Source: Aphelocoma coerulescens
Lineage: Eukaryota > Chordata > Aves > Passeriformes > Corvidae
Assembly (NCBI RefSeq): GCF_041296385.1
Contig: NC_091016.1
Location: forward strand, 13,925,497-13,989,496
Length of the DNA: 64,000 bases
Direction of reading: 5' to 3'
Program-made: the position numbers and the translations under genes
In this document: one piece after another, positions 35,832-49,300 of the stretch
How the letters are laid out: every line of letters starts with the position of its first letter
Numbering within the stretch: the first letter of the stretch is position 1
The notes under the pieces: model-generated
Told to the model about the DNA's origin: nothing
What the model saw: the letters and a program-made list of their open reading frames with translations, nothing else
Databases searched by the model: none

Positions 35832-38800
35832 CTTTAAAGACAGAAAAAATAAAGATCACAGTGTGGCAGCTTCTTATGTATCATAGCATCTCAAGAATGC
35901 AAGTGGAAGTTTCAGTCAAAATAAGCAAGCCTAAAACACATCCAATATTACAGGAAGAATATGGCTCTGACTCTATTACTTCTTATTCTTGATTTTAATC
36001 ATTACTGCTTTTTGATGCACCATCCAACACCCAGCTCGTTGATTTTTCCTGATGGCTTCTACATATCTCCCAGGGTATCTTCACAGCAAAGCAAATTGAG
36101 AGAAGGTAACCAGCAAAAACACTCAAATGGCATTGTTTTAAATATTTTTAGCATACTTCAATGCCATACTATACTAAAATCTTTGGTTACTCAAAATGAT
36201 GACACTTCTATGAGTAAACAGCTATTCATGAAACTGCAGCTTGAAAGCCTTTCTTTTTGCACTAAGAAAACCTACCACTATTTTAAATGGTTCTCACTCA
36301 AGTAGCAGGAAACAAGCAAACAAAAAAAGTCTAAGAGTTGGACCAGAAAAAAAAGGAACTCAAGATGGCTTTTCAAGATGAGGAACAAAGATATAAGAAA
36401 CACGACACTAATCCATCTTGAGCTTTATCACTGATGATCAACCTTCTGCCTTCTGTTGGTCATGTAATTGCAGTGATTTCTGCTGATGAAAAAGTATGTC
36501 GAGATAGCCAAAAAGAACACCACCACAGATTACTTGACACTAGACATAAATCACATTAATCCATCAAGAACATGCATTTTAAAAACATTTGTTGATGGTA
36601 AATTTATAAGAAAGAGAGAGTGAAAATCATTCCCATTTCACTTTCATTTCTAAAGGCCCAACAGTTGCCAGCCTCCCACTTTGTGAGGCCACATTGTCTT
36701 CTTACTGCTGGCCCTTTAAGTGAGTGGGCTTGGTGCATCAGGTTTTTCTAGTTTTGAAGAATTAAAGCTGTTTCTCAATTTACAATTAATTATTACTATC
36801 CTGGATTAACCTTGGAAGACAATATTGTGTTTCAAGGAAGCCTTTAAAAGGCCTCCTGTTAGCATAGATGCACTCAGTTAAAGCATGTGGGCTTTTCCTC
36901 CCCCAGGAATCCTGCAGCTCCTTTTCACTGTCTCCTGAAGGGGCTTACAATGTTCACAGTTGATCCTACACTATTTTGAACAAAAGCAGATGCTAAATTT
37001 AAGACATGGATGAGAAGACTGTCCTTTCACAAGGAAAGAGTAACACACATCACTGGCTTCTGGCTTCAACTCTTCCACTTCATATTTTTTTCTTTAATTT
37101 CTTTAGTTTTTAAAGAATAGGGGGAAAAAAAGAAAGAAATCAATTATGGGGTTTTTAAAAATTCTCTTGGCTTTCATATTAGTAGGTATTCAACAGTGAG
37201 ACAGAACATGGGGCTGGGCTGGCTTACTCTCAGCAGACCTGGATATTTTGTTTGCTTTGAGAAAAGGAGGCTCTCTCCTTCTCCTTGCAGTGTCATTCCC
37301 TACTCAAGGGTCAAATAGTTTTCGTTTCAGCTCTTTTCAAACTCTGCTTCTAAAAGCTGGAATTTATCTTCCTGAAATTCTGTATGTATGCCTCATGCTC
37401 AGGTACAACTTCCCAAAGCATTTTAGGTGAAGTAATTTTTATGCCCTAATAACAAATAATTCACAGAGTTTATCCAGACATAGAAATGGTCTGAATAACT
37501 TATTTTTAAGCTCTTCTGGCTTTCCCCATGCAAAATGATTGGGCCTAAAATCATTGATGGTCTTTGGTGTGGTATTTCTTGAGACAGTTTATTATGATGA
37601 GAGATTGTTATGCCATTTCTAAATACAGAGCTGTGCTTAGATATAGGAGTAGCAGCAGCAAACATGACTTATGTATTTGCTGATATAAAACTCCAGATGG
37701 AGCAGAACAGCAGCAAAATGATCGGTGGGAGGGAACGGAAGCAACTCAGATGGTAGAAGAGGGACAGCTGTCATTTACATGGTCTTGGGAAACAGAGCTG
37801 GAGGAGCAGGATCAGGCTGGCTATGGAGGAGAGGGAGACAAGATGGGTGGAACTGAATAGACACGAGGAGCACAGAGAACAGCGAGTTAAGGGAGAGCCA
37901 GTGCAAGGATTTGGGTGGGCAGCCTAAGGCACGGCAGATACCAGGAATGATGAACGCTCATACGACAGCAGAAACCAGGCTGGGCATGAACGTGTAGCAA
38001 GCCACCCACCCATGTTGTCTGTGGACTAAAGGTAACACCAGGATGTGTTGTTTGCTAAGTGGGTCAGTGCTGATTCAGTGCCATAAATAACTTGTTACCC
38101 CACGCTGCAGGTAGTGGGAATTACCATCTGAAGAATGAAAAGACTTAAGGACAGGCACAGCAGTCCAGGGCAGCCAAAGCCCATAGACATGACTTGACCT
38201 AAACTCCTTTTATAATCTCAATTTCTTATTTATATGCTAATAAAACTAAATTCTATGAGTATCTTCCAGGGTCTATAAAATGAAGGCAGGGACAGTGCTT
38301 CAGAATTGTCTGGAAAGGTACTTGCTTAAAAGTAACACTACAGCAGGATTGAATTCGGATTGATGGATATTCTCAGTACGGCTGCAATCCCTTTTTTTTT
38401 GGCTGCTCAGTTCTTCTGGTGATGCCTGGGATTAAACACAGTTATTTCCCACTGATGCCTGATACCTATTTCCCATCCCTCTCATTCTCATACACATTTT
38501 TGCTTCTCTCCTTTCAAAGTACCCTGGCATGCCAATGTTCTACAGACAGTAGCTCTAGAAATAGCAATTGTTTGTTCTGGATTTGTCCATACAGCAGCAT
38601 GTGATGGGGTTTCCTTCACTACTAGAAAAGCTGGGAGCTTCTTGATATTCCAGCATATTTCTAACAGTTTGTAACATGGTATTAAACAGAGTAAATTTTC
38701 CAAGTCAAATTATTTCTGTTAAACAGAGGCATAACAGCCTCGATTTTTGCAAATGTTTATTTCTCTGCATGTTTAACTCTGCTTCTACATGATCCTACTG

Positions 38801-40098
38801 ATGCCAACAAGCACCTCCTACACATGCAATTAGATATGTGCTTATGACTTTGTGGAATCAAATTGTAGAGGTAAGCATGATCACCTATTATAAAAACATG
38901 ACTCCAGCTTCAAGGTAAGGAATATTTTCCATTTTGACTCAATACTACCCCTGAATTCTTGTATTTAAATGTATAATTTAAAAAGATTCCTTTCAAAAAT
39001 GGAATATTTTATTAAGATGATCACTCGAATTCAAATGTATTGAGGATTTTGTTAGAAATGGCAAAGAACTGGGGGGAGAAAAAAGCATCATAAAAATTGA
39101 AAGTGCCAATTGAACCCCCAAAAGATATTCCCACAAGAAAATCTCTCAAATGAAACAAGCTTCTCTAAACAATAATTAAAACCAGAAATTCATTATTAGA
39201 ACCATACTGTTGTGCCCTTCTACTTCTCATTCCTTCACCCTGTCAAAGAACCAGCAGGACACATTAGTAGCAACATGAAATATTTCTACTGTTGATAAGG
39301 AACTATAGTGCCAGTATGCTGTAAATTTAATAACATTTGTATTATTTTAAATTTAATTATTATTTAATAATAATCAAATGGACATATTAAATCAAATTAG
39401 CTCTCTAACACTACTGGGAAGACAATATGGATATCTGAGATTTAAGTAGAAGCACAACTCTTTGGACCAGCTGGGCAAGTATCCCTGTAGTGTTTGTAAT
39501 TTTCTCAAAGATAATCCTGGTTTCTCTTTTGTCCCTGACAGAAATTTGAATTTCCAATGTGCACCAAAAATATCTTCCAATTCGGACTGATGCCAATGTA
39601 GTAGCTGTTTGGGATTCTTTTTTTTAATGTATGTATATTCAGGGCACTAAGCCTATTTACCTATCTCCCAATGAAGTTTTTTCTTTTTTAAAAATTTACT
39701 GACAAGCTGATTGACAGACATCAATTGGGATCCATCAGCACAATCACCACAGGCAATATTCCAATCATTTCCCAACTCTGTAACACACTGACATATTGGC
39801 CAAGATCAGATGTCACAGGTAAATACCCTTTTTTATTCAGCATCAGTGGCAGCACCAAACTGGCAAGTGGTGGGTGTGTGTTATAAAGAACCTCCAGTGA
39901 TGTGCCTTTTGTAAGAGTGCATTTCCATCTGTAATTACACTCAGTATTTGCACTGAAACAGTTGTCTCTAAAGATTCCTTCTCTTTTTTTATTAAAATAC
40001 AAACAAGGCCCTGTACTTCTGGAAGATATACTCTTATGGGTTAACCTTTAATCTATGGTTTCCCTTCTGGGGAGAAGTGGGGAGGCAGAAAAATGTTT

Positions 40099-40148
40099 AA
40101 AAGAAAAAAAAAAGAAAAAAAAAAGAGAAAAAAAAGGAAAAAAAAGAG
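40099..40148. repeat. A-rich purine tract, A(n)G units
   Basis: This is an uninterrupted run of A with single or double G every 3 to 12 bases. It is a simple repeat that also yields a meaningless Lys-rich open frame. Confidence 0.9.
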
Positions 40149-40572
40149 CTGCTTCAGACAAAGACAATCATCCTATTCATCCAAAGATGTTATTTTAATT
40201 GGTCAGGAGGAATCATTGTCAAATGTGTTACATATCTGCATGGAATTTCTAGGCAGCCATTGTTGGCAGTGCTGCATTCACTCCAACCAAGGGCACACGG
40301 GGTTATCTGGCAGAACTGTGTGAGACCAGGAAATAAATCTGCAGGAAGCAACCGAGATACTCAGTGTAGCTGTCAGGCAAAGGCCGGCGAAGTGATGAAA
40401 GAAAAAAACTGCACAATAACAACACTCACTATTTCTTCAGTTCTGGGAACTATATCCTTTTAGAAAGACAGGCTAAAAAGTTCACTGTTTGCCATCACAG
40501 TTTCACAAAGAAAACACGACCGATCATACTGCTAACATTTTTAATTAATAATCTATTCTTTCTTTTTTATAA

Positions 40573-40592
40573 TCTGGCTTAATTAGGCCAGA
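40573..40592. promoter_or_regulatory. Imperfect palindrome centred on TTAATTAG, possible homeodomain site
   Basis: The 20-base sequence tctggcttaattaggccaga differs from its own reverse complement at one mirrored base pair. The centre TAATTA is the core of Q50 homeodomain sites. About 80 bases to the right, a TAATCC site (near 40664) fits OTX-type factors. Such short motifs occur often by chance in AT-rich DNA. Confidence 0.3.
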
Positions 40593-41514
40593 CGCTCAAC
40601 AAAACTTGAAATACAAAAAACATATGGTCACAGAAAATACTGTGATGTCACAGATAATCCACTTAGGTCATTATAAGTCCTCATATTTTAATAAAAAAAA
40701 TATCATCAGCCAAATACTCATTAGATAGGAGCAGCTCAGAGATATTTCATTATTTATAATACTTAAGCACTAAATTAAAGACAAGTAACTCCCTGCCTAA
40801 CACATAAGTGTGCAGGCACATTAAAATATAAACAAAATGAATTTTAATAAAGCACTTTCAGAAATTCCACGTAAGTAAATAATACTAGATTGTAGATATG
40901 TTTGCTATATAATACTAAACTTGGTTAATTTATTCAAAGTCTATTTTTATACCTTCATCCCAGTTAAATTTAGTGCCTTTTAAAGCAGTATAAAAAGAAA
41001 ATCACAGCATTAAGAAGGCAGATACTTAAAAACAATTTTCAGATGATCTTCAGGAACAATTTTATCATCAGTGACTCACATAAAAATTGTAACTTCTAAA
41101 CACGTCCCTAGGGCCCAACTGAAGCTTGTAACTTGTCTAAAATAGTGAGCAGAAATAAAAAGTCTTCCGGTGATTCCCAAAATGCATTCCTGCTTCTTCC
41201 AGAGAAACTTTTTACATCTTGCACCTACTAAGAGTGGTTTAAAACAGTTGCACAGCACAAGGCTATTAACTATGTTGCTAGCATTCAATTTATTTGTAAA
41301 GTAGTATCTCAACACCTTTTATCCTAAACCTCCCATGTTGTGCACACCATTCAGCTGATGCAGTGCAAGGGTAGGTGTAAAATTTCATCTTTAAAAATAT
41401 AACCATCACCATCAAAGCAACATCAACCATGCCCAGCTCCCAGAGCCTTGTTAAAGCAACAGCAAGAGAAGCCTTGTGTACCACAGTCCAAGAGCAGTTA
41501 CGTTTTTCATTTTT

Positions 41515-41730
41515 TTAATTACGTGGCTGATCGGAAAAATCCGAGCAGTGCTCACAGAAGGCTGGCCAGGCCCTTCCTTTGCCTTCACTGTTAATGTAGG
41601 CCATACAGATATTAAACTCTAATGCCAGCCTTGCACTTGTTGTGAATGTTAAAACCATGACAAACTCGAGTCAATAATGCATCCGATTTGAACCACGGGA
41701 GGCCGAATACCTTCTGTGAGCCGCAGTTAT
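41515..41730. promoter_or_regulatory. CpG-retaining stretch beside the 49-base CH exon, candidate conserved element
   Basis: The stretch is non-repetitive with about 8 CpG, including acgtggctgatcgg, atccgatttg and ggccgaatac, and a TAATTACG site at its left end. It sits about 120 bases downstream (transcript sense) of a tiny exon, so it could be an intronic splicing enhancer or a transcriptional element. Conservation is untested. Confidence 0.28.
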
Positions 41731-41848
41731 GGCCTTACAAAACAACTGCACTTTCCCAAAATTAATAAAAACCTGCAGTGAAGTCAAAATTGAGGCTATG
41801 TGTTTTTCTTTTTTCTTTTTTTTTTCTTTTTTGCCTGGCAGTTCTTAC

Positions 41849-41897
41849 CTTTTTGTTGTTCTCTTTAATATCTTGAGGATTCAGGGACTTGTAGTCA
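41849..41897 (-). CDS. EHBP1: EHBP1 internal exon: middle of CH domain (49 bases)
   Basis: This very small exon was found by frame continuity and is too short to show as an open frame. It supplies the last base of the split Ile codon and then 16 codons, DYKSLNPQDIKENNKK, a well-conserved helix and loop of the CH domain containing the D-Y-x-x-L core. The acceptor is CCCCCTCAG and the donor is GTAAGA. It enters at phase 2 and leaves at phase 0, so skipping it would shift the frame and destroy the CH domain; it is expected to be constitutive. It is separated from the previous exon by only 628 bases. The plus-strand run of T and C at about 41810-41832 lies just downstream of the donor and may act as an intronic pyrimidine-rich splicing element (inference). 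Confidence 0.95.
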
Positions 41898-42525
41898 CTG
41901 AGGGGGAAAATGGCACAGTGGGTATATACAGTATTTGATAAAAGCAGCAGTTTTAAAACAAACTAAATCTAAAAATTTGACATACAATAATATCATACAG
42001 TAACTAGCAATTTCACAGCAATTCAATCAACAAAACTAATAGTGTGGAAAATTAAAGGAATAAATAAATAAATAAATAAACACCGATTACATGTTTCATT
42101 GCCTGAAGCTCTCCATCTAAAAAAGAAGTTAAGGCAGGGACTAGAGGCCAGCCTTGACAACCAAATTTACCAGGAGGTAATCCGTCCTTGTCAGCATACA
42201 AAGAGCTTATTCCTCTCATCTCATTTCAACACTGGTGCAATTCTCATAATCATCTTGAAGTCAGTTCTTTGTATAAGATTAAGAAGAAGAAAAACAAATC
42301 ACAGAGAGGGGAGAAATAATTGTTTATGCAACAAGGGAAAGCAAAGAGGTCACAAAGTTTGAGCATTCATAAATCTGGTTTCTTAGAAAGGATGGCTCCC
42401 TGCTTGAAAGCAAAGGGTGAAAACAGTTCAACGCTGAGACGCACTGGTGTTTGATTTTTAAGTTTAAAAATTGTTCAGTATTTCTATGAGAGTTAGCTTA
42501 TGCAGGCAGAGAGTACACAACTTAC
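41898..42525 (-). other. EHBP1: EHBP1 intron (628 bases, phase 2)
   Basis: This short intron lies between the two exons that carry most of the CH domain. It contains a (TAAA)5 microsatellite at 42061-42080 and no recognisable element. Its phase 2 fits the split Ile codon. Confidence 0.92.
42061..42080. repeat. (TAAA)5 microsatellite
   Basis: There are five perfect TAAA units, within the 628-base intron of the CH domain region. Confidence 0.9.
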
Positions 42526-42704
42526 ATTAGGTCTGGTCTAAAGTGATGTAATATTGCACAAAAGGATAAGCCATTTCTCCACGACGTGGTAAAATTGGTG
42601 ATTTTCACTCCCCTGTAGTTTTTTGTAACTTCTTTGCACCACACGAGCAATGACTGACTAGCGTTTGGCTTTCTCCCCAAAACAGGACTTGGTATTGGGC
42701 TTGG
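42526..42704 (-). CDS. EHBP1: EHBP1 internal exon: end of Pro-rich linker and first part of CH domain
   Basis: EHBP1 links EHD-family endocytic recycling proteins and Rab GTPases to actin; its CH domain serves the cytoskeletal side. This 179-base exon reads in phase 0 and encodes 59 residues plus two bases. It opens with a Pro/Ser stretch ([17 protein letters not shown]), then the CH domain starts at [20 protein letters not shown] and continues through [20 protein letters not shown]. The Trp, the [14 protein letters not shown] core and the following Leu-Ile are typical of type-2-like CH domains. The acceptor is TTTTCCAG after a long T-rich run (plus-strand A run at about 42709-42722). The donor is GTAAGT. 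The split Ile codon (AT|T) is completed by the exon at 41849-41897. Identity rests on recalled human EHBP1, which is nearly identical here. The paralogue EHBP1L1 is less likely because the linker also matches EHBP1. Confidence 0.95.
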
Positions 42705-43336
42705 CTGGAAAAAAAAAAAAAAGAAAAGAAAAAGAGAGAAGATAAAAGAATTTAATGGAAGATGAGAATTAACATTAATTGACCTAACTAGATGATCTGT
42801 ATCCTTTGATGTGAGTTTAGGTCCTTCACAGCTGTCAGTTTACAATGACTGTAACTTGCAAAAGACACAAATCGCAAGTTATTATCTACAGTTGTTGCCC
42901 TAGGCACTTGTCTCCCAAGGATGCAGATATACAGGATTCCAGATCTACACAGGAGAAGAGGCCAAGAATTGTACCAGTGGAAACACCCACGCTGAAACAC
43001 TTACAGCACAGTCCTGCACAGCCCGTGATACACAGCCTTGAAAACACTTCCCAAAATGCACCCATGGAAAAGCGTCCCCACAAGCCCCTTCACGACCGAA
43101 GTCATGATATAGGACTGATGGATTCCTCTGGTACAGGCTCCAGAGGAGAGGTTTTGGTGCTCTTTCCGTGCCAGTGAGCGATTGCATAAAGGTAATTATG
43201 GCACCGTGTTTCTGAACAACCACTTCCAAGAGGCAAGTACATACCCGAAGAGCCGCCTCTTCCAGGCTTTAGCTCTTCTACATGGAAAAGGAATTTCAGA
43301 CAAAAATTGTTATTAAAGGGTGGTTTCTAACAAGTG

Positions 43337-43375
43337 TCATTAGCTAATGACTATTAGACCATCATTAGCTAATAA
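43337..43375. promoter_or_regulatory. Perfect 14-bp ATTA palindrome plus near copy 25 bases on
   Basis: TCATTAGCTAATGA at 43337-43350 equals its own reverse complement; tcattagctaataa at 43362-43375 repeats it with one change. Each has two inverted ATTA half sites two bases apart, a form that dimeric homeodomain proteins can bind. Function is inferred only. Confidence 0.4.
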
Positions 43376-46300
43376 CGACCATTTCCAAAAAAGTTATTTT
43401 GACCCTTTTAGTAATATTTTTGTAGGCATAAACCAAGAAATAAAATAGAATACTTCAGGCATTTGGCATTTGTCAGCCTATCCGCTGTTCCTCAAATTCA
43501 GCAAACTGATTGCAGCAGATGTTTTCAAGACATACACACTTATTTCCCTAGAAAAATACTGTCACTTTAAAAACTTCTTAGATCTAATCGAACAGGCAGA
43601 ATGTGACTGATGCAAATCCTACCTCTGAATTATACTGAAAGAACTGAGATCCTCTATTTTTTCAATGTAATAGAATTAAAAGCATATATATACACAACAA
43701 ACAAGCTCTTGATGCACTTTAGAGCTAGAGAGTTCCCAAATTAGGACAAATTAGGAGCAAGTAATTTACTATATCACAGCCACTTAAGTTTATGGTCAAA
43801 TGGATTTACTTGTTATTGTCTATTTGTGAAAGACCAACGATGCCCCCCCTTGACTGAAGCCTGTCAGTGCTCAGCAATTAGCTGCTATCAACTCATTTGT
43901 TTTCACTGCTTCTGGGGGAAAAAAATCCCGTACAGAGCCAGGGAAGTAATTTTTCATTTACTGTCACAATCAGCCCTAAAATGTTGTTGTATAAACACAC
44001 TACCTTCTCACCAGGAAGAAGCACTGCTAACTCATAAAGAAAAGTGCAGAAGGTATACCTTGCTGAGAATTTTTTTTTAATACTACATCATATGTACAAA
44101 ATAACTTGTTATAAAGTGCTTACGGTTTGTAATCCTGTCAGTGATCCAAATCAGCATGAACAAATCCATTAATGATGAGACAAATATCTCTAAATACACT
44201 GAATTAACAGCTTTAGCAGGGATGTACAGAATAGGGAAGGAAAAGCAGCAATAAATTATAAACTTTACCATGCACAAGATTTCAATCAGAGAAAAAAATA
44301 TTGCATAGGAGCTGCCAGACAGTTACTCCCGATTCAGTGAAGTAATTAAGATGATGTTTTTGTCTTTTTTTTTTTAACAACTTGAAGCACAACCCAGTAA
44401 CTAAACCATTGTACTTAAAATACATTTGCTATCGTAAGTTATCTATATGGAAATAACACTACTGAGAGAAAATAACTAAAATAGCACATTGTGGAAAGAT
44501 GATATTTTAACAAATTTTTAATGCACAAAGCTATTTCTTCAAATCATAGAGCACTACTTACCAGATATATTAAATGCTAATTATAAAGTCTTAATACTTG
44601 TTGCTGAAACTCTCTATGAAAATGTTAAATTTTCCAGTCACCACCTAAATGCTTTCTGGTCAACTCTGAAATTGCCTTAGGCAACATTGCCATTTAAATG
44701 CTTTAATTACTTATCTAACAAACTGAAGATGTAACTGAATTTAAAACCAGGCTTTACAAAAGGAAATCCTAAGATACTAAAACAATACATTTAGCAGAAT
44801 TTTACATTTTATTTAAAAATTATCGATGTTTAAAAACATGGACTACACTTCCTCGAAAATCTGTATTTAAGCTGGAGTTTTTTTCCATGTTTGTCTTTCC
44901 ACTCACGTTAGATTTTCTAAAAGCACTTTATCCAGAATACGGAAGATTTAGGACGTGCATAATGTGCATAACATGCACAGTTTTCTCTTCTCTTACCTGA
45001 TAAAGCAGAAATTGTATAAGGTTTTCCTTCCACACTTATTAGTCCACGGTTTTTTGATAAAGGTGAAGTTAATACTATGACAATGTTATGCTCCTAATCA
45101 CCACCTGCGTCAAAGCTTTCGTTATTTAATCTACGATAAAAGCATTCATCTCCAGACACAATGGAAATACATGAGTAAAGGCAGAACTGTGTGTGAGCAC
45201 TTGACATGCCTTCAGAGGAGTTAATGAATGTTAGTTTTGACTTTGTTTTTTGTGTGTGTGAAAAATCATTAGGCAAAACATTTTTTTTCGATATTTGTAT
45301 GTCGGACATGTTAATTACTGGCTTGGTGCAAACACAGTTACTACCAAGTGCCTATTTCTAGCATGTATTTGCTCTACATGATTGGTAGGAACTAATCAGA
45401 TGAAATGAAAATTTAATAACCTTTTTTCTTATATCATTCTTTTAAGTACTGACTACACAATTCTTCTAAACGACCCAGCAGTCATGACTTGGTTTTTTGA
45501 GCTCAAAAGCCAAAGTCCCTGCAAACTCGGCTGGAAATGCCACTAAAAAGCCCAAGATATCCACACCAGATTGCCAGAGCTGCTCACTCATCAACAGGTT
45601 ATGGAATCTAACACAACTGGCTTCTGTCCAGCTGTGGAGCAACCGCACAGCAAGCGCAGAGGTTCCAGGGCTGGTCCCTCACATGGTAGCTCTGATCTAA
45701 ATGCAGCATCATGTGGATGGATTTATCAGCTGGAGTCAGCACTGGCTTCAGGATATCTTCGTTTCACATGCAACAAAAGCACTGAAGTCTCTATTCTTCT
45801 TTTTACACATCCTGGAAGCTCAGTTAATATGTTTTATAGTATATGTATTTTTTCTCTCGGGAGATTATCCCATCAGACCATTACTCTACGCTAACAATAG
45901 GACAATAGCTTAAAGTATTAGGCTGCATCCCTGTGCTTGAAAATATTCAAATAGTTGTTCTGCTGCTCTGAGGAACACAGCACCAGGCACAGAGATGGCT
46001 CACAGAGCAAGAGTTGAGCTGCATTTCTGACACACAGCCCAACACTCAGGAGAAGAAAATCAAGACTGGAACTGTGATGAGAACATGAGGCTATGGGACA
46101 GTGACACAGAGAGCAGCCAGAATGAAGACTGTAGGGACTCAGTCTGAGGACCTCAAGGGCTTGTAGATGGGTTACATGAAGGTAGAGGTGTTTAAAGAAA
46201 GCAAGAGGCAGTGTTGAAGCCCAGAAGAGAAAGATGCTGAGAGGAGTAAGGGGGGAAAAAAAAAAGTTTTGTCATCTGGGTGGAAGACTTACGTGGTTTG

Positions 46301-49300
46301 AGTTTTATATTAATGAACACAACTCCTAGAAGAGGAAAGGGGCTGAGACAACACCCAGGATTGGTAATTAACTGCAGGAGAGGAAGCTAAGATAGAGATA
46401 GGGCTGGAAGTCAGAATAGGGAAGACCTACAAACAATGAACAAACAAGTTTTTTTCCCTCAAGAGGCAAGTACAGACACTGGCCTCTAACTTATTTGACT
46501 GAGCAAAATAAAAGGGATTTTCCCGTACCCCTATCAAAACCACAATGCTGTCTGAACTCACTCAAAATTGTGCAACCATTAAAATGCAAGATAAGGTAAA
46601 TGAGAGTAAGGCACAAGTAGGTGAGGGAAAATGTGCAGCATGTGGCTGGATGTAGAAGAAGCGTAGGAAATTCAGCTGAACTGAACAGTCTGGAAAGCTG
46701 TATAAAGGTGCAGTAGAAACAATACACCAAATATATTTCAGTCAAATGGATACTTTTATATCCTCAAAATGATACTATAGAATTTTTTTTTTCAAACACC
46801 ACAGGACTTCACCCATAGGAATGTCCCATTAGCCCGGAAGTATTAGAAATTGAATATGGCTCATTTAATAGAATTTGTGCCTTTGGCAAGGTCTGTATAT
46901 GTCCAACATGAATTCAATTTTGTTTATTCTGGGCTGTGGAACAGTCTGGACCTAAGTAAAAAGATGATTTTACTAGTGTCAGGAATATCAAATACAATAT
47001 GGAAAGAGTCTGCAAAGATAGGATAGAACAGCTTTCTGTTCTATTCCAAAAATGGAAAAAACATCCTCACGACCCAATTGTGCTGAGATGTTCCTTACTT
47101 AGGGTAGTTAGGCATTTTTTACATAGCAGGTCACCATAAGATTGCAATTTAGTGACATATCAAATTACAAGTGACATTGCTCTTTGCTTCTAGTAAGGGA
47201 AGATCATGCATGTATTAGAAAATACACATTTCCTAGAAAGGTTAGTTCTGCTGTTCTGTTACTCTGATACACAAACTTATCAATTTAGGAGTACATTCTT
47301 TAACTTTGTGCTCTCTATCTGCATGGTGCAAAATGTCTCTGGCTCCTACTGTCCCTAAAAATGAAGGAGATACGAAAACCCAGCTGATGGTCACAAGTTA
47401 CAGATTCACTGAATTTATTTCCTATATATCATTAATAACAAGCATTTAGGTAACCTCCAGGTTTCAGCAGCAGCAGACATCTTAAAACTTCACCTTCCCC
47501 ACTCTTCTGATTCTGCCTACAGCTAACGTGGATATGCAATAAAATATAAACTTTTATCTCAAAAGCCTTAGGCATAAGCTTTTAACTGCTTATCATTTCA
47601 CAGGTTTAATTTTGGCACAACCAAACCAGTCCATGTTCAATCACAACCCAACATTTAGACATCTGCCTGAGATGACACGATGCTCTCATGTTTGAATGTG
47701 GCAAGGTGAAGAGGAAGGTGAAATCCTTGGGACACACCTCAAGTTAGCAGTTGGTCAAGCAGGTCTAATGATTTCATGCAAAAGGGTTTTCAGTTGCCTG
47801 TTATATATTTTGATGGCCAGGAGTCTGGAAAGAGCTTTTCCAAACCATGCCTGGGCAAAGAAAGGAAAGCAAGCCTGCAGATGGCTGCTTCTAGTTACTT
47901 TTACTCTGAGCACCAAGGAAGTGGTCTGGTAGAAAATTACAGTATGTGACCATACAATTGAAATGTGCACATGTATATAACCTACAGGCATCCAGTGCAC
48001 AAAGATGGGAGAGACTGCAGTAAAAAAGGCTACTTCTAAGTACTTAATTTTGTAATTTTTGTAATTATCTGGTAGCCTCCTTTTGCCTTTTACTTTGTCT
48101 AGCAATGAAGTAACATTTTCTTAGCCGAGTCTTTTAGGGTTTTGTTTGGTTTTCATTGTCAGGGATTTAAAAGGATGAAAGAACCCAAGAATTCAGAACT
48201 AAACTCTAAACCTTCAGAACCAAAAGTCACAACACATCAACTGCTGGACAATTGCCTCGCTTGCGCAACAGGACACAAGGCTGTCTGCTCATGGCAATCA
48301 GTTAAGAGCAAGACAGACGATTTATTTCCAGATGACAACCTCCCCTGTGGATGTTCTTAGCACAGAAGAACAGGACCGCACAGGAGTGTGGGCAGCTACT
48401 TCACCAGACTGAGAAGCTCTAAATTTATTAGCTAATTGCAAGGAGAAGATTATGTTAATGAACTGGGAAGAGAAACAAATCTGAGACAACATAATGAATT
48501 GGTTACTTATGCGGAAGTAATTTCACCTGATGGTCAGTACAGCCAGGAAAAAAGTTACAGTGATCTCCTTCTCAGACTGAACTATTAAAAAGGGATTGGC
48601 TGAGGCTCACCTAGCTTCTCTTCCCTGAGGTTGCATAATTGTCTTGAACGCCGTGTTTTCAATTAAAAAAACCCAAGAAAAGGTATGTAACTCATACCAT
48701 TAAGCAGAAACGAACACGGAGCTCAGTCTCTGATGATTACACGTATTTGTAATGTAACAGTATGAACAGATGACATGCAGGGATGGGGCCTCATTTTTCT
48801 GCTCTCAGAAGACAGGCAGTTTCCTTGTGTCCACCTTCCTTCCTCCAGTTGTCCCGGTGGCATGTGGGCTGAAGGCTCTGCTCTCATGTAATCTGTGCTG
48901 GAAGCCCAGATGAGCTACCAGGATGCTGCTGGTTCACAATCCCTGGCTCTCTGCCACAATGGGAACGTTCAGGGTTTTGGGCAGGTTGCCAGAATTAAGC
49001 AACTTAAACCACAGATGAGGAATAGCAATTTTCAAAGCTTTTAACTTTGTTAAATGTGAACTGAACTAGCAAAACGCACCTCCCTGGGCCCAAGGCTATC
49101 TCTGCCACATTTCAAAGGCCTGCAGCAAACAATGGAAGTGTTAGAGCTTGTCAGAAAAGGTCACAAGAATCTCTTCTAAAAGAAAGCACAAGGCAAACTA
49201 AAAATGAGAGTCACTGCCAATTCTTCCTAAAAACAGTGAACTCTTGTTGCTTTTGCAGGAATTTCTTTTGACAGAGCCATTAAATAAACACAAATCATTA

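Larger units (their letters stand above)
35832..41848 (-). other. EHBP1: EHBP1 intron (6017 bases, phase 0)
   Basis: The intron lies between the exons at 41849-41897 and 34917-35831. Features seen are a purine tract at 40099-40148, an imperfect homeodomain-type palindrome at 40573-40592 and a CpG-retaining stretch at about 41515-41730. A GC-richer block at about 37690-38170 is unrecognised. No other gene is supported. Confidence 0.87.
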
